A stretch of 64,000 bases of DNA from Pholiota molesta (Eukaryota; Basidiomycota; Agaricomycetes; Agaricales; Strophariaceae): the NCBI GenBank assembly GCA_014925825.1, contig JACGCK010000016.1, forward strand, positions 62,001-126,000, in the 5' to 3' direction. The notes beneath the pieces are model-generated. The model ran no database searches. It was not told the origin of the DNA and saw only the letters and a list, made by a program, of their open reading frames with translations. A program made the position numbers and the translations under genes. Below are positions 47,775-60,396 of this stretch, one piece after another; the stretch's first letter is position 1; each line of letters starts with the position of its first letter.

Positions 47775-49625
47775 GGGAGAGCGAGGGCTTGAGCGTAGGG
47801 TGGGGTGGTTTATCGCTCAAACGGCTGAGACAATGACCCTTTTATCCATTGCAGAGGCCCACATATTTTCTCCGTCGGGAGATTGTTTGCTTAGACAGCG
47901 TCGCAAAGCGCAGGAAAATATTGCTACATACGACCTGCCGTGATGATAAAACCACGCGGGGCCGCATTGTACCCACCCCGACTCGGACTTTCACATCACT
48001 GAGATACACGATATCCTAGACGTGAGGCAGTGGAGAGATCAGCAGCTCCTGTCATCACTCATGTCTCTTCAGGTCTCTTCTTGTATTCTGCCGCGTATCC
48101 CTTGGGCGGCAGGCCGCCATTTTATCCACATCGCACTGACATTTGCATTTGCGGTTGCTCTTTGTTATCTACAGCGGCTCCCGAACGCACTACCGACAAA
48201 TGGTCCGAGAGACCTCCAAATCCACGTAAACGTGCTGCCGCCTGATGGCACGAGTCGCGACCCGCATAGCGCATATGATGCTAGCATCCTTCCAAACAGA
48301 TTCTGCCTCCTCCAAAAGAGTTCTGGCGTCCACAAAGTGGCCGAATTGATTGTCTATATTTCACGGGTGTGTCCCGGCCAACCCGGATCCCATCGTAGCG
48401 CCTGTATACACCCACATAGACCCTCATCCAACAGCGCACCTTTCAGCTGTGCTATCATATGCATCTCGTAAATTCCAGTGCCTACTAGCCTCTACTAGCA
48501 TTTCTTCTGGCCTAGCACACTTCGCCCATTGTCCTGTGACCGCGCCAGAACGAATTTGGCGTAGCGTTCAATGGTAAGGTATGCAACATGGCTGCAGCGT
48601 GTTCGACCCATGTAGGCCATCGCCTGTCATCGCCCCCGATATGTTATCCTCCGAATGATCCGTTCCATTCACCTTGACGTTTGGCTGTACAGGGTTGCGC
48701 GCCAAGCGCTGCATCACGGCCGTAAGATAGCACCTTTCAGGGTTCAAAGGCCATATGTGGACTTCTGGCCCAAAGCGGTTACTTATCGGCGGACGACACC
48801 CTACGACACCTTCCAGATTCCGGGCGGTTTACTTAAGTTTACTAATCGGCGCTTTGCTTTTGTGTAGCATCCAGTATGCAGTGTTGAAGAGCCCTTCGAA
48901 GATAATAACGCCACAATCGCAATGGTAGTTGGCGAAAGGTGTGTATTTTCAGAGCCTCATGATGTATTCTGCTATTGTGCTTTAAGGCTATTGGCTAGGT
49001 CGTCTGAATGGGATGTATATTTTGTGCTTATCTCTGTATCTAATATAAGAACGACTCGTCCCATGTTCTGCTCCGAGAACACACTGCCTTCTAGATTATC
49101 GACGATCCGAGTCATGCCTGCTATCATTGTTGTACAATTCGGATCCACACTGGACCGTAGTAGTAAGTCATACCATTTGAGGAAATCTGAAGGTGATATA
49201 GGTCCGAAACTTAAGACTGAGTCGAGTGACCCATAGATTAGCGCGTGGCGTGCAGGCTACGCTGATTTGGCTGAAAGCTAGAATACTTGTTCTTCAAAAG
49301 TTCAAATGCATCTTAGATTTTAAGTAGCTGAGCATTGGATTATAAAGCTGGAGCATGCACTAATCGAGTAATGGTCGGGACATGCAGAATCGCAGTTTGG
49401 AAATGCTGCATGAGAGCTTTGTGTACTGATTATGAGGCCTGAGGTGTGCGGTACAAGGCAAGTCACCTTTAGGCTTTGGGCGCTTGTTGTGTCCTGCCGC
49501 GTTGCCGGGATGACGGATGAGTACGTAAGCAGAATACGGTCACTGGAACGGTTTGAATCTCTGTAACAGTGACACCCCATTCTTCCGTTTCTGCCTTTCT
49601 TTCTCTTCCCATCTTCAGGCTCACG
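47775..49625. other. 1.8-kb stretch without a recognised gene
   Basis: The longest frame is a plus-strand ORF of 149 codons at 48022-48471, with no recognised motif and no supporting splice pattern. The right end is the promoter of Cet1. Confidence 0.35.
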
Positions 49626-50841
49626 ATGCAGGCTCGCTCGTCTTCTCCACCGCCTCTAAAGCGCTCTCGACGTGCAGCCTCACCGCCGCCTCAAGAAGTT
49701 TCGAATGGACACGCTTCAGCTCTGGGCAACCTCTCCAACCATTATCCTTGTCAATTCTTGGTGTCGAGCCGCTGGACGAGTTTATCAAAGAGATTGCAGA
49801 CTTCGTGCACCATATGATCGTGACGCGTCCGGATCATCCGAATGGCAAGGTGGAGGTGGAGGCTAAGGTTGGCGTGATGAGGGACCGCAGCTCAGGACAG
49901 AGGTTAGGATTGCCTGTTCTTGTGGAGACAAGTACCTGCTATTTTCCTATCGATTGTATACAGATTGTTGACTATTAATTTTATCTGTCTCCCTTTGACT
50001 TTCTGACTGGATCCCTACTTTTGACATTTAGTACTTGCCCCAAATGGAACCGACTCGCGATTCGAGTCTAATATGACCATCGTACGTGCAACCCTTTGGT
50101 GCATCTTCGTTTCCCACTTATTCTCCATGGGTTCTATCAGCAACAACATAAGCACTATAACAATCTCCTCAACCAGCTCAAAACAGCTTCTTCACAACCC
50201 ACCCATATCGGCAGCCCAGTAGATTACAGCCACCTATTCCTAACCGACACGTTTTATGCAACCGATGGTAATGACCGCGACAAGGTTCGAGTGACTCGTG
50301 ATGACAAGACCGGGACTGTCCTTGAAAGCATGCGCAAAATAAGGCTGGGAGACCTAAATATCTACAATCCAAAACAGAATGCTGACTGGAGGGTCAGCGT
50401 CAATCTGGAAGTACCAAGTATGTGACCATCCCTTCAGTAATAGATCAAAGGTATTGACCAATTAACCCTAGTGCCTCACCCTATTGGATCTTCGTCCTTC
50501 ACCCGAAAAAAGGACAGATTGAGCTATTCGCACGAGGAATTCAAAATCGATTTAACTCAAGTTACCTCAACCACCTCACCCAACGCTCCTGTGCGTTGTT
50601 CGCTGTCTCTTATTTTATTCTTATTGACTTTTGACTGCAGCCACAAATCTTACATGAACTTGAGCTCGAGATTGCTCGGCCCGACTTCCTGCTTGCAACC
50701 GCAATGAAAAGGGGTGATCCTAATGTATCAGAATACGAACGAAGTGCCTTTGATGAGCTAATTCGCGCTTTCGTGAATAACGCCAGAATTTTAGTACGGA
50801 ACGCGAGCGATGGCTGGCAACAGACACACACACTGCAATGA
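49626..50841 (+). CDS. CET1: mRNA 5'-triphosphatase (Cet1 family)
   Basis: Five exons, MQARSSSPPPLKRSRRAASP to the stop at 50841. This is the metal-dependent tunnel-fold enzyme that removes the gamma-phosphate from nascent mRNA before capping. Recognised elements: LGVEPLDEFIKEIADFVHHM, the first metal-binding ExE strand (KVEVEAKVGVMRD), RFESNMTI, VRVTRDDKTG, MRKIRLGDLN, WRVSVNLEVP, RKKDRLSYSHEEFKIDLTQV and the second acidic strand (ILHELELEIARPDFLL), ending ILVRNASDGWQ. The N-terminal Ser/Pro part and the core are in different frames, with the break at about 49718-49726. One more base there restores a normal fungal N-terminus. The gene converges with the Rad60-like gene. Confidence 0.88.
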
Positions 50842-51008
50842 TAAGGGCAATCTTTTCTTACAAATTATTTGGCCACAAAGGTGTAGCAAGTAATACAGAG
50901 GAACCTTCGAATATATGCGAGGCAAGCAGTAAAAATGATTTAATAAGCAATTCAAACGTTCGGCAGAATTGGGGGAAAAAGGATTTGAAGAGACCTATAA
51001 AATTACGG

Positions 51009-52801
51009 TCACAGACCCACCACCTCAACCATGTCACCATCTTCCAGATCCATGTCACCAATTGGCGTTTGGTTATCCATCTTGTCGCCGTCAATGCATA
51101 ATCGAGGGTCCTTAGCAGCAGCGGCCACAGTAGCGGTTTTAGTTGGTCTACCCCGCTTCTTGGCAGCAGGCTTCGCAGGCGCATCGGCAAAGATATCAGG
51201 ATATTGGTCGGCCACATCGAGCTTATTCAGGAAAGCTTTGACGATGGCACCGCACTTGGTGGTGGGTCGTACCGTTAAGGTGATGTCCTTGTTGCCAGAA
51301 GAGCGCAATATAAGTTTGAATATCTCTCCTTCGGCTTCTGAATCAGCTTCAGAATCTTGTGTCTGAGTTTGGGGTATATAAGAGTTGTTTTCCTCTCTTT
51401 CTGCGTCTGATTCGATTTCAATAGCTCCATCATCTTCTTTGCGAAGTGGGCTGGCTGGAGCATTTGTATGTTGTAAAGCAGTAGGATGCTTCTGGATATA
51501 TTCATAAGCTTGTTTCTCATATGCAGCTAGAATGCGACATCAATATATCAAAGTGTTGGTGATTTCGAAAAATACTTACCCAATTCCGCGGTATCACCAT
51601 ATATTTTGAGAAAGGTAGGCGTTACAGAAGGGAAGAATCGTTTTCCTTGGTATGTCATGACGAGATTGTTCGTTAAGATGTTGGCATCATCGGCAGTAGC
51701 ATCAAAAAGTTCGCGGAAATTGTCATGCTGGCAGACAAAGTTCGTGAGCGGCGCGTAAGGAGAGGATAACACGATACTGACCCTATCAATCCGGTACTGC
51801 CACTCTGATTTCTGGGCATTGGTAGCCAGTGGGTGAGGGTGCCAAATGACAGTTAGGACAACGTGGTCTTCCACGCCATGATCTTGCACGTCATCTGCGG
51901 GAGCCTGACTGCTTTCACGGTGTGAGGTCTCTGCAATTTCTTGTGCAATAGCGTCGAGCTCAGGTTGGAAAATAACAGTGTCTGTTGATTCATCCGGGTC
52001 AAAAAGAGTGGGGGAAGGTGCGCGGGCTGTGGCGGCGCCGAGTGCTTGGCTAGGGGGAAAATTTTAGATAGATGAGAGGCTCAAGGAAAGAGCTGGCTTA
52101 CCGAACAACATTCTTTGCTGCTTGCACTTGGTAGTCGGGTAAAGCGGGTGGTGGAGTGATTGAGCGAGATCGACTTCGCTGTTGACGTTTCCGTTTCCCT
52201 TTGGGAGTCGAAGACCCTCCAAGGACCTCGATATCACTATCAGAGTTAGACGAAAGGTCTTGTGATAGTAGTCTGATACGGTAAATGTCAGCATATATGA
52301 CCATGTATCAACAGGTTAAATGGGTTGCAAGCGAAGCGTGCAAGCTCTAGAACTCTGTCATAAATCAATTCGCTCACCGTGTCAATCTATCAGTTCTCCG
52401 CCATGCAGGTACCCCGCTTACGTCCCGCTTCTTCCTCTTGTTTTGAGACTTTCTCGGTGTATCTTCAGCATCGCTGTCGCTCGAGCCCTCTTTCGCAGGC
52501 TTGGTGGCAGCTATCAATCCCTCAGTTTACATTAATATACAAGCCGATATAAGCACCCACCTCTGTCTATTTGGTCTAGCTTCTGCCACGTCTGTCTTGA
52601 GCGGTTTCTATTCCGCATGAACATCTCATCTGTATCTTGCACTTGAATCACGCGTCGCGTTCCGGACGTTGATAAAGGTATCGTGGAACTTGAAGACGAC
52701 GACGCGTCCGGTGTTGCAGTTGCACTGACATCGTTGGTCCGCTTTACGACAGGTCTTGGCCTTGGACGGGGTCGTGGTGGAATAGCGGTTGGGTCTGCCA
52801 T
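51009..52801 (-). CDS. Rad60/Esc2-type SUMO-like domain protein (RENi family)
   Basis: Six or so exons from MADPTAIPPRPRPRPRP. A disordered N-terminus has Ser/Asp acidic patches (GSSDSDAEDTPRK; SSNSDSDIEVLGGS), the kind of sequence that acts as SUMO-interacting motifs. Next comes a first beta-grasp-like region (VVLTVIWHPHPLATNAQKSE; NILTNNLVMTYQGKRFFPSV). A C-terminal SUMO-like domain follows: DITLTVRPTTKCGAIVKAFL, then RLCIDGDKMDNQTPIGDMDL and EDGDMVEVVGL at the end. An insert rich in Ala/Lys (PAAKKRGRPTKTA, an AT-hook-like motif) interrupts that domain. Rad60/Esc2 proteins act in SUMO-dependent genome stability. The head-to-head neighbour is PAXBP1, with only about 115 bases between the starts. 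Confidence 0.8.
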
Positions 52802-52915
52802 CTATGGCTAAAAGAAGGAAATTGCCCGTGGGAAACTTGTGATTTCTCCGAAAGTCATGGGAATGTCACGTGGTTGGAGCCCAAACGGGACGAGTCACGG
52901 AACGTTACAGCCAAC
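52802..52915. promoter_or_regulatory. Very short bidirectional promoter
   Basis: Only 114 bases separate the ATG of the Rad60-like gene (-) from the ATG of the PAXBP1-like gene (+), so both must be driven from the same short interval. No TATA box is visible; CACGTG-like sequence occurs (TCACGTGG near 52866-52873), an E-box-like site. Confidence 0.5.
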
Positions 52916-55760
52916 ATGTCCTCAGACTCTCCAGTCATCTTTAAGCGCTCCAAGGCAAAATCTGCGGCAAGAGCAAGGCCCGTCTCTCCAGAGAAAGATG
53001 CGGAAACAAGCACATCTCAGACCGTGGAGGACTCTCCAATCACTTTGGCCACCAAGCTAAAGAACAAGATCAAGAAGACCAAAACCAAATCGCGTTTGAG
53101 TTTTGGTGGAGACGAAGAGGTTAGTTTTATCTTCCCCATCAAGTTTAGTATGCCCAGCTCACCGAAGCGAACGACAGGAAGGCGATGGTGAAGTTTTTGT
53201 GGTCAAGAAATCCAATTTAAGTTTGAAAGTCGCATCGGGATCGCATCCAGCGTGAGTCACTACCAATCCAACACTTCTCTGCAACCATGTAACATAATGA
53301 ATAGTATTGTTCCTCCCACTCTAGAACAAGCAACTATATCCTCCAGTGGTCCAAAATATGACGCTGCCTATCTCAAAGAACTGAAAGCTACAACTCCAAG
53401 CGCGAGACCGCCAGGAAGCTCAAATGTAGATCCATATGATGCCAATATGTCAGTGGATTTGGATGATATGCCATCGCAAAGCATGGCTATGGATGTCGGT
53501 ACGTCAAATAATGCATTTTAAGACCTCTATACCATAACCTTATTTCCAAACAGAGGAGACAACCACCATCATTCCTTCTGAATCATCGATACGAGTCGCG
53601 AAGGAAAGACGCGAACGAGTTCGCAAAACGCAAGCTTCCGGTGAAGATGACTTCATTTCGCTATCTGTCGCGAAAAGGGATGAAGGACCACAAGGACCGC
53701 ATCCCGAAAGCAGACTCATGAGGGAAGAAGACGAGCTAGGGGAAGGCGACGATGGTACGTTTGCCCGTAAAAATTGTCCGGTGATCTTTTCTAACCCTAC
53801 TTGTGCAGAATTCGCGGAATATACGAGCGCACAAGAACGTATTGCTCTGGGTAAGAAATCTCGAAAAGTTGAAGCTGCTCAGCGCAGAGATGCCATGAAA
53901 GAGTTGATCGCGGACGCGTACGTGCAGTTGTTGTTGTCTCTTATATTTGATACTGACCTATTAATTCCAAAGGGATGAAGAAGACGAAGAGACAATAGAA
54001 TGGGAACAGGAACAACTCCGTCGAGGTGGACACAGAACCCCTGAACCTTCGGCCTCAGCCATCAAACAGGTTTACAAGGCAGTTCCCAGTGAGTGACGTC
54101 CTATATTCTTTATATTATGACTGCTTTAATATTCTTCTTTCTAGTTCCTCCATCCACACCACTCCCGTCATTAGGTCCCTCCATCTCGCGGTTGTCGGAA
54201 CAGCTGGCCCAATTAACTACTTCGCACGCAAATAATTCCGCTGCTCTCAATTCACTTGCTCAAGAGCGTATACAAGTTGATGACCGAGAAAAAGAAATGC
54301 GGGAAATGGTTGAGAAAGCGGAGGCCAAGAGGGCATGGTTTGGGGATTTCAGGGAATGGACAGAGAGCGTTGCAGGTTTTTTGGACGAGAAGGTACGCTT
54401 TCAGAATTCAACCTGAATAACATCAGATTCTGACTGTATGATTTCAGTATCCTGCTCTGGAAAAACTTGAGGAAGAGCAACTATCATTACTCAAGGAACG
54501 TCACGATATGATCACGAATAGGAGAACAGAAGATGATGAAGACGACCTTGCTGCCTTCTTTGGACCATTGCCTGTATCACAGGAGGATTCCAAAGACGCA
54601 GATGAAAATCCTGCCGATACACGTCGCCAGAGACGGGTGGCCCGGAGTGCTCGCCGACAATTGAGGACCTCGCGACGTCCGCCAAATCAAGAGGAAGAGG
54701 GTTACTCCACTGACTCCTCTTTGACGACTTCAGATTGTTTAGCCTATTCTGATGCGGTGAAATCCTTAGTCTCCAGGACGAAAGAGGTTCTCGCAGACGT
54801 CAAAGCGGAGGAATTCCGGGATCCTGGAAAGGGCCGCTGGAGTGCTTGGAGGGAGAAATACTCAGACAGTTATGTCGGTGCATGGGGTGGCTTGGGTGTA
54901 GTGAGTGTTTGGGAATTTTGGGTGCGCTTGGAAAGTGTAGGCTGGGATTGTATCGAAGTGAGTTTTTTCTAGGTCTTCTTCGTGTATTTTCTATTGACGA
55001 CGATTCATCAGACTCCAAGAAGTCTACATAGTTTCAAATGGTATAAAGGCCTTTACGAATATTCTCGCCCAGGGACAGGCATTGTAGAGGAACGAGAACT
55101 TGGACCTGACGGCGATTTAGTGGCTTCGATGATCTCAACTGCTGTCATCCCCATGATCTGCAAACTGCTCGATAATGGAGCATTAGACGCGTATTCCCAA
55201 AAGGGTATTCGACGTATGATCGACCTCGCTGAAGAAGTCGAAGCTAGTGTTCAATCTGAAGGCGGAAAATTCCAGGTACGCTATCTACATTCATTGTTTA
55301 CTGTCATCGACATTCTTACTATCCTCGTACAGCTATTGCTCAAGTCTGTGATGAATTGTTTCGACAAGGCTGTCTTGTCCACTGAAACATCCATTACTAA
55401 TTATTCCGCTGGACACCAATCCCGGGCTGGATTCGATCCTGCCTCCATTCCCGCTAGGAGGCGATTCCTGAACCGTCGCATGAAACTATTGAGCAACCTC
55501 CTGCGTTGGCGGAAGTACATGGGCGAACGATTTGGAGTGGGGATTCTTATTGGAAGGCTAGTTGAACGCACCATCATGAATGTTGCGGAAAGCGGGTGGG
55601 AAGTGGGTGGACAGGACATTGCGCATAAGGTGAGTATCATCGTCGTCTACAGGCACCAGTCAGGTGTTCATTTAACTCCTTTGATTTTGTCAATTAGGTT
55701 GCCAAAATGTTACCAGAGGATCTTGTCCCATTTTCCTTACGAAATCTCCGAATCACTTGA
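52916..55760 (+). CDS. PAXBP1/GCFC-domain protein
   Basis: About 11 exons giving roughly 760 residues. The start MSSDSPVIFKRSKAKSAAR leads into LSFGGDEE, the conserved N-terminal motif of GCFC proteins. Then come RLMREEDELGEGDD, EFAEYTSAQERIALGKKSRK, WEQEQLRRGGH, a helical middle (REKEMREMVEKAEAKRAWFG) and SLTTSDCLAY-type acidic linkers. The GCFC domain reads EEFRDPGKGRWSAWREKYSD, GLGVVSVWEFWVRLESVGWD, LVASMISTAVIPMICKLL, RMKLLSNLLRWRKYMGERFG and LPEDLVPFSLRNLRIT at the end. The family is linked to the spliceosome and intron-lariat release. Splices need an acceptor at ACGACAG (about 53176) to keep frame. All exons are intact. Confidence 0.85.
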
Positions 55761-57083
55761 TGAATGTGATATCCTTGCGGTGTCGTTCTCCCTCCGTGCC
55801 CCATGAACGTATTTTGTATGCAAGAATCAAATCAGTCAGCTGAGCCCTATTCTTGCGTTCGAGATAAGGTCCCATTTTCTGCAGGATGGCATGCGCAGAT
55901 GCTCTATGGAGCATTCACCACGCTGCCGTCTTCTGAAGCCCCTCGAATATCGATATTTGAAACCTAAATGACCCTCACAGAAAGATCATATTGGTTATTT
56001 TCTCTGTGAGCGGCTCGTTCCGTTGTCTGACATTCATTTTGTTCCGATCATCTATCTCTACGTATTTTCCCGTCGATTCCTCTGTTTTTATCTCTTTCCT
56101 CGTCTAATTCCAGCTTTTCATTAAATTTTGCCAGTGACAAAAGTATACCCTGAAACTCTCACTCCCGGCACGACGATTCCCGGAAGCCGAGACCCAACCC
56201 AGTCATCCGTCATACTTTTTGAAAGCAAGCAGAGCTAAGCAGAGATGATGAGTGCCGACTCCAGGGCAATACCATTCATGATAGCCGACATATGGCCATC
56301 TTCATAATTTTGAAATTTAAGTGCTTAAAAGTTTATCAAGGTCAGTATCTACATATCAGGGCGTGAAACTATTTTGCTTCCGTTCTGCCCAGGAGTGTCC
56401 AGGCCATCCAAGCTGAGGCCACATCGCTCATTGCTCTCGTCTGAGTATCATCCTGTATCATCTGACGAGTACTGCGCTCCTTCCACAGGGAGCCTGATCT
56501 GATTTTAAAATGCTCACAATCTCTCACGACGTGCATTCGTGCAAATTCTATAGCAATCTCCAAGCAATCTCCACAGATCTCCACACGCATAAGGCTCTAC
56601 ACATGGCTACCTTATGCGCTCCCGGCTCTTGGAATAATCGGTCAGAGAGCATATAGCAGAGGGACGAACACAACCTTCTTGGGTCTTGCAACTCGACGAC
56701 TCCGGTACATCTATGACGCAGAACAGCGCAGAACTTCGGGCGGATATATGCCATGCAGGCAACATGCAGGTGAAGCTTTCGTGCCTACGTGCCTACTTAT
56801 CTGCGCCTAAAATATCCAAGATTATGGCCACGCTGCTGCATGCCACGCATTTGTCGGCTCGATACATATGTAAGGTACACAGTCTATTTTTACTTTGCCT
56901 TCTCATCTGACATTCCACCAAGGAACTTGGCCGGTCTATGCTCCATTCTCATCACGGATGGATAAGCCGACCTTCATAAGCCTTCATAATCACGACTATT
57001 AAAGAACCCCACACTTCCCCACACTTGGTATTTTTCTTCCACCTATCCCTCTTTCTCGATTTTACCACCCGGCGACCTTTTGG
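55761..57083. other. 1.3-kb intergenic region
   Basis: No gene recognised. Contains the promoter of the aquaglyceroporin. A 73-codon minus-strand frame at 56369-56590 has no signature. Confidence 0.4.
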
Positions 57084-58598
57084 ATGGGTTCTTCCGAAAA
57101 GCTTCATGAAGTTGGCTCTTCATCCGAGTCTTCGGCCCATAACCGCAAATCAAAAGAATATGTATCGCACAACGAATATTCAGCGGAGTTCGAAGTTGCA
57201 CCGGAAAAAATACATGTAAATGCTTGGTCCCGTTACCGGTATGTTTCTTTCATTAAACGCACCGGGATCGATACGCTTACTAGCTTTCGGACTATGAATT
57301 AGAGAAATGATCAGAGAGCCTTTCGCGGAATTCTTGGGCGTTGCGATCTTGATAATATTCGGAAATGGTGTTGATTGCCAAGTTGTTCTGAGCGGGAAAA
57401 CTGCGGTGGCCGCTGCAGCAAAAGGAGTGAGTAGCTCTGGACTCTCTGATTATTTGCAAGTCGCTGACGTCTCTCAGGATTATCTCTCCATAAACTTTGG
57501 ATGGGCAGTTGGTACGGCTATGGGCGTGTGGGTTTCTGGAGGTATTTCTGGCGGACATATCAACCCTGCGGTAAGTACGGCTGGAAGGAATCGAGCAAAT
57601 CCGACTGATATTTTTCGATTAGGTAACGATAGCACTTGCGACTTTCAGAGGGTTCCCTTGGAAGAAAGTTCCAGTGCGTATTTGAACCATACGCCTCTAA
57701 ATTCATGTGGCCGATAATTTTTTGTCCTCACTAGATCTACATCGCCGCGCAATTGCTAGGTGGTATAGTCGGCGCGGCCTGCATTTACGCCAATTACTTC
57801 CACGCCATTGACCTTTTCGAAGGTCAGGGTGTGCGCACTTTGTCCACTGCTGGTCTATTTTCGACTTATGCAGTAAGTTCTTTGGAAATCACAAGGTCCT
57901 TTCACTTATCTACCCCGTTTGCGCCCGTCTAGCTGCCATATATGACAAATGTATCTTGTTTTTTCGACGAATTGCTCGGGACAATGGTTCTTCTCTTTGT
58001 GGTTCTGGCTATGAATGATAAAAAGAATTCGCCGCCGCCATCTGGACTTGCTCCGCTCGTGCTCTTTATTCTTATTCTTGGAATTGGAGCTTCGCTCGGA
58101 ATGGAGACTGGTGCGTTTTCCTTCATTGGGTCACTACAGGCGACTTGTCGCTGATGACCTATTTTCTGCAAAGGTTATGCAATTAATCCCGCTCGCGATC
58201 TGGGACCACGGATATTGACGGCTATGGTGGGCTACGGCTCAGAAGTCTTCACGTTCCGAAAGTAAGTGATTGATTTGGGCGTGTGTGGAGCCATAATTTT
58301 CCGATAGTTTACTGACTTTGCGCTCATAGTCACTATTGGCTCTGGTGTCCGGTTCTCGCACCAATTATTGGTGCTCTTTGCGCGACATTTATTTACGACG
58401 CATGTCTGTACACTGGCGACGAGAGCATTTTGAACAAACCGTAAGTGCAGAGTAATTTATCCATTACAACAATGATTGACCAGTAACCCTTTTTGCAGTA
58501 ATGCGGAAGCTCGACGAAGACATCTTCATGCCATTCATCAGCAGCGACCTCACATGCCTGCGGGCATTGACACCCTGCGTGCAGAGTCGAATGTGTAG
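57084..58598 (+). CDS. Aquaglyceroporin (MIP family)
   Basis: Nine exons, about 330 residues. The hydrophilic N-terminus of about 50 residues ends at [17 protein letters not shown], the start of helix 1. The first pore motif is GGHINPAVT (split by an intron after NPA) and the second is [13 protein letters not shown]. The Asp after NPAR marks a glycerol-permeable channel. Other helices: [73 protein letters not shown] and [20 protein letters not shown]. The cytoplasmic C-terminus ends LRAESNV. Such channels move glycerol and water across the plasma membrane or internal membranes. All splice junctions are canonical and in frame. Confidence 0.92.
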
Positions 58599-58862
58599 AA
58601 TCAGAAGTATCATGGACGTCAGAATTAATGATTTTCACGACTATCCTGAGATTCATGTGTATCATATATTGCTGTAGCAACGTATTTACATTGTTATGTT
58701 TTATTCCTGCTACCTCGAAGGTCGAACTATGTGCTTTGGCCCTTCGAAGTTTTGACTATGTTTAGGCAATGGCACCACAATCACGATACCAAATGATGCA
58801 GACCTTCGGTCCGAAAAACCGAGATTGAAAGATGACGTAATACAAGAGACCAAGCTTCCTTC

Positions 58863-59634
58863 ATGATTCGACTCCGAGTTGGACAACTCTTGTCCCAGGC
58901 TCGAGTCTTGTCGGGTTCGATCCCTCACATCCATAGGCATTCTTCGTTGAGTCCCTTTCGCACCATAACAAAGGCTTCCATGTCACAACAAATCATACGA
59001 TACATGACCAACGATGTACGCTACATGTTCAATAACCTTGCAAAAGTTGCGCTAAGCAGCCTTGATACTAGTCACTGACTCGGCTTCACTGATGTAGGAA
59101 CTCGCAACGCTTATGAAGAGTGATAAAATACCTAAACGTGATTTCGTCGTAGTGGATGTCCGAGATGATGACTATGCAGGAGGGAATATCAAAGGGAGCA
59201 TGAACATTCCGTCCAATGAATTTTTGATGAACGTCGATGGACTGGTCAAGCAGACGAAGGAAGTGCCGTTGATTATCTTCCACTGTAGCTTGTCGCAAGT
59301 TCGGTGAGTCGTGAATTTGATTATATACACTTTCAATTCATAAAGGGATTAGAGGACCGAAAGCTGCTAGAGTGCGTCTCCATTCTGCTTGTTGTGGCCC
59401 TTGCTGAATACTTTTTAGATCTATTCAGAGACCAGACGTAACATTCTCGAGGGACAGGATACTCCTCATGAGATTGCTATCCTCAGGGACGGCTTCTCCC
59501 AATTCCAGGTAAAATTCAAGGTACGTATTATCCCTCGACGTTTTCCCGGCGTCCATGCCTGAAGAGTATAACAGGATGATCCGGCGCTGGTGGAAAATTG
59601 GGACAAGGATGTTTGGGGGGCGGATTGGAGTTGA
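58863..59634 (+). CDS. Rhodanese-fold Cdc25-like phosphatase/arsenate reductase
   Basis: Five exons. The core matches the Ibp1/Ych1-type rhodanese enzymes: DFVVVDVRDDDYAGGNIKGS, MNIPSNEF, and the active-site loop HCSLSQVRGPKAARIYSET (Cys-x5-Arg), then ILRDGFSQFQVKFK and the end DKDVWGADWS. The Cys-x5-Arg loop of this length is that of Cdc25/Acr2 phosphatases rather than classical sulfurtransferases. The exon-encoded microsegment RGPKAAR is bounded by introns on both sides. Two in-frame starts exist: 58863 gives a 39-residue Arg/Ser-rich leader like a mitochondrial presequence, while 58980 (MSQQIIRYMTND) gives the usual cytosolic start. Length about 150-190 residues. Confidence 0.85.
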
Positions 59635-59701
59635 AGATCAAGGTGATGCAGACCGTTTTTCTATCCCATGTATAAGGGTGCTGTGGTTTTCCGACTTTGA
59701 A

Positions 59702-60247
59702 TTAAGATGCTGAGGCATTGGGCGACTCTGTTGGTTGACCGCTGTTATCCTTGACTGGTCTCTTACGCATGCTCTCCATCGCTTTCGTTAGTTGTTTCCT
59801 TTCTTGTTCGAACCGCCAATGGCAGACATGCCTTCGAACGAAGTGAGATCCTGAGATCAGGTCCTCCATAAGGCGAACTTGAGAACGTACCACGAACTAG
59901 CTGACAGAAACAAAAACGCTCCCATGGCCCAGTGGCCTGCCCTCAGGGCATCTACAGGCTGGTTACACGAACATTCGACTTGTTGGATCAGATAACGTAC
60001 TTGTAGACAGACCGCGTATGATTCCGACACCCAACCCCCCAGCAATTCCGGTCAGAAATGCATTCCGAGCACAAGGTACCTCGGTGATATGTCTGGCGCT
60101 CTGTAAATTGAATGGATATATCAGACAACGATGCTCAAGAAATGAGAACCCTACCTGTAATGAGTCAAAAAATATATTTCCTGTCGGTGGGGGTAGTCTG
60201 GATGGTAATGTTTGGACTTCTGGTGAGGAGTCTGGTTTATCTGACAT
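59702..60247 (-). CDS. COX20: Cytochrome c oxidase assembly protein COX20
   Basis: Four exons, about 130 residues. The sequence SARHITEVPCARNAFLTGIA then GGLGVGIIRG is the COX20 signature, followed by SHWAMGAFLFLSASSW as the second helix and a charged tail (RFEQERKQLTKAMESMRKRP). COX20 is an inner mitochondrial membrane chaperone for newly made Cox2. The third exon is joined through a weak acceptor (CCCTGAGGGCAG). It lies tail to tail with the rhodanese gene, about 65 bases apart. Confidence 0.88.
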
Positions 60248-60396
60248 GCTAGTTGCTGAGACCGCCTTGACGCGCCCGTCACGTCACTCGGGATTTTTGT
60301 TCTTGGCGGCACGTGTGACATCTCCGCGCTCGAGGCCCAGGTGACTTGAGCTCGAAATGCTTGAAGCTGCTTTAGATTGTACATTGTTAAGTACTG

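Noticed and set aside
48022..48471. 149-codon plus-strand ORF
   Set aside because: No motif, odd composition, no splice or promoter support.
48545..48625. tRNA-like pattern (TTCAATGGTAAG ... GTTCGACCC)
   Set aside because: The pieces resemble D-arm and T-arm, but the spacing leaves no proper anticodon arm and the acceptor ends do not pair.
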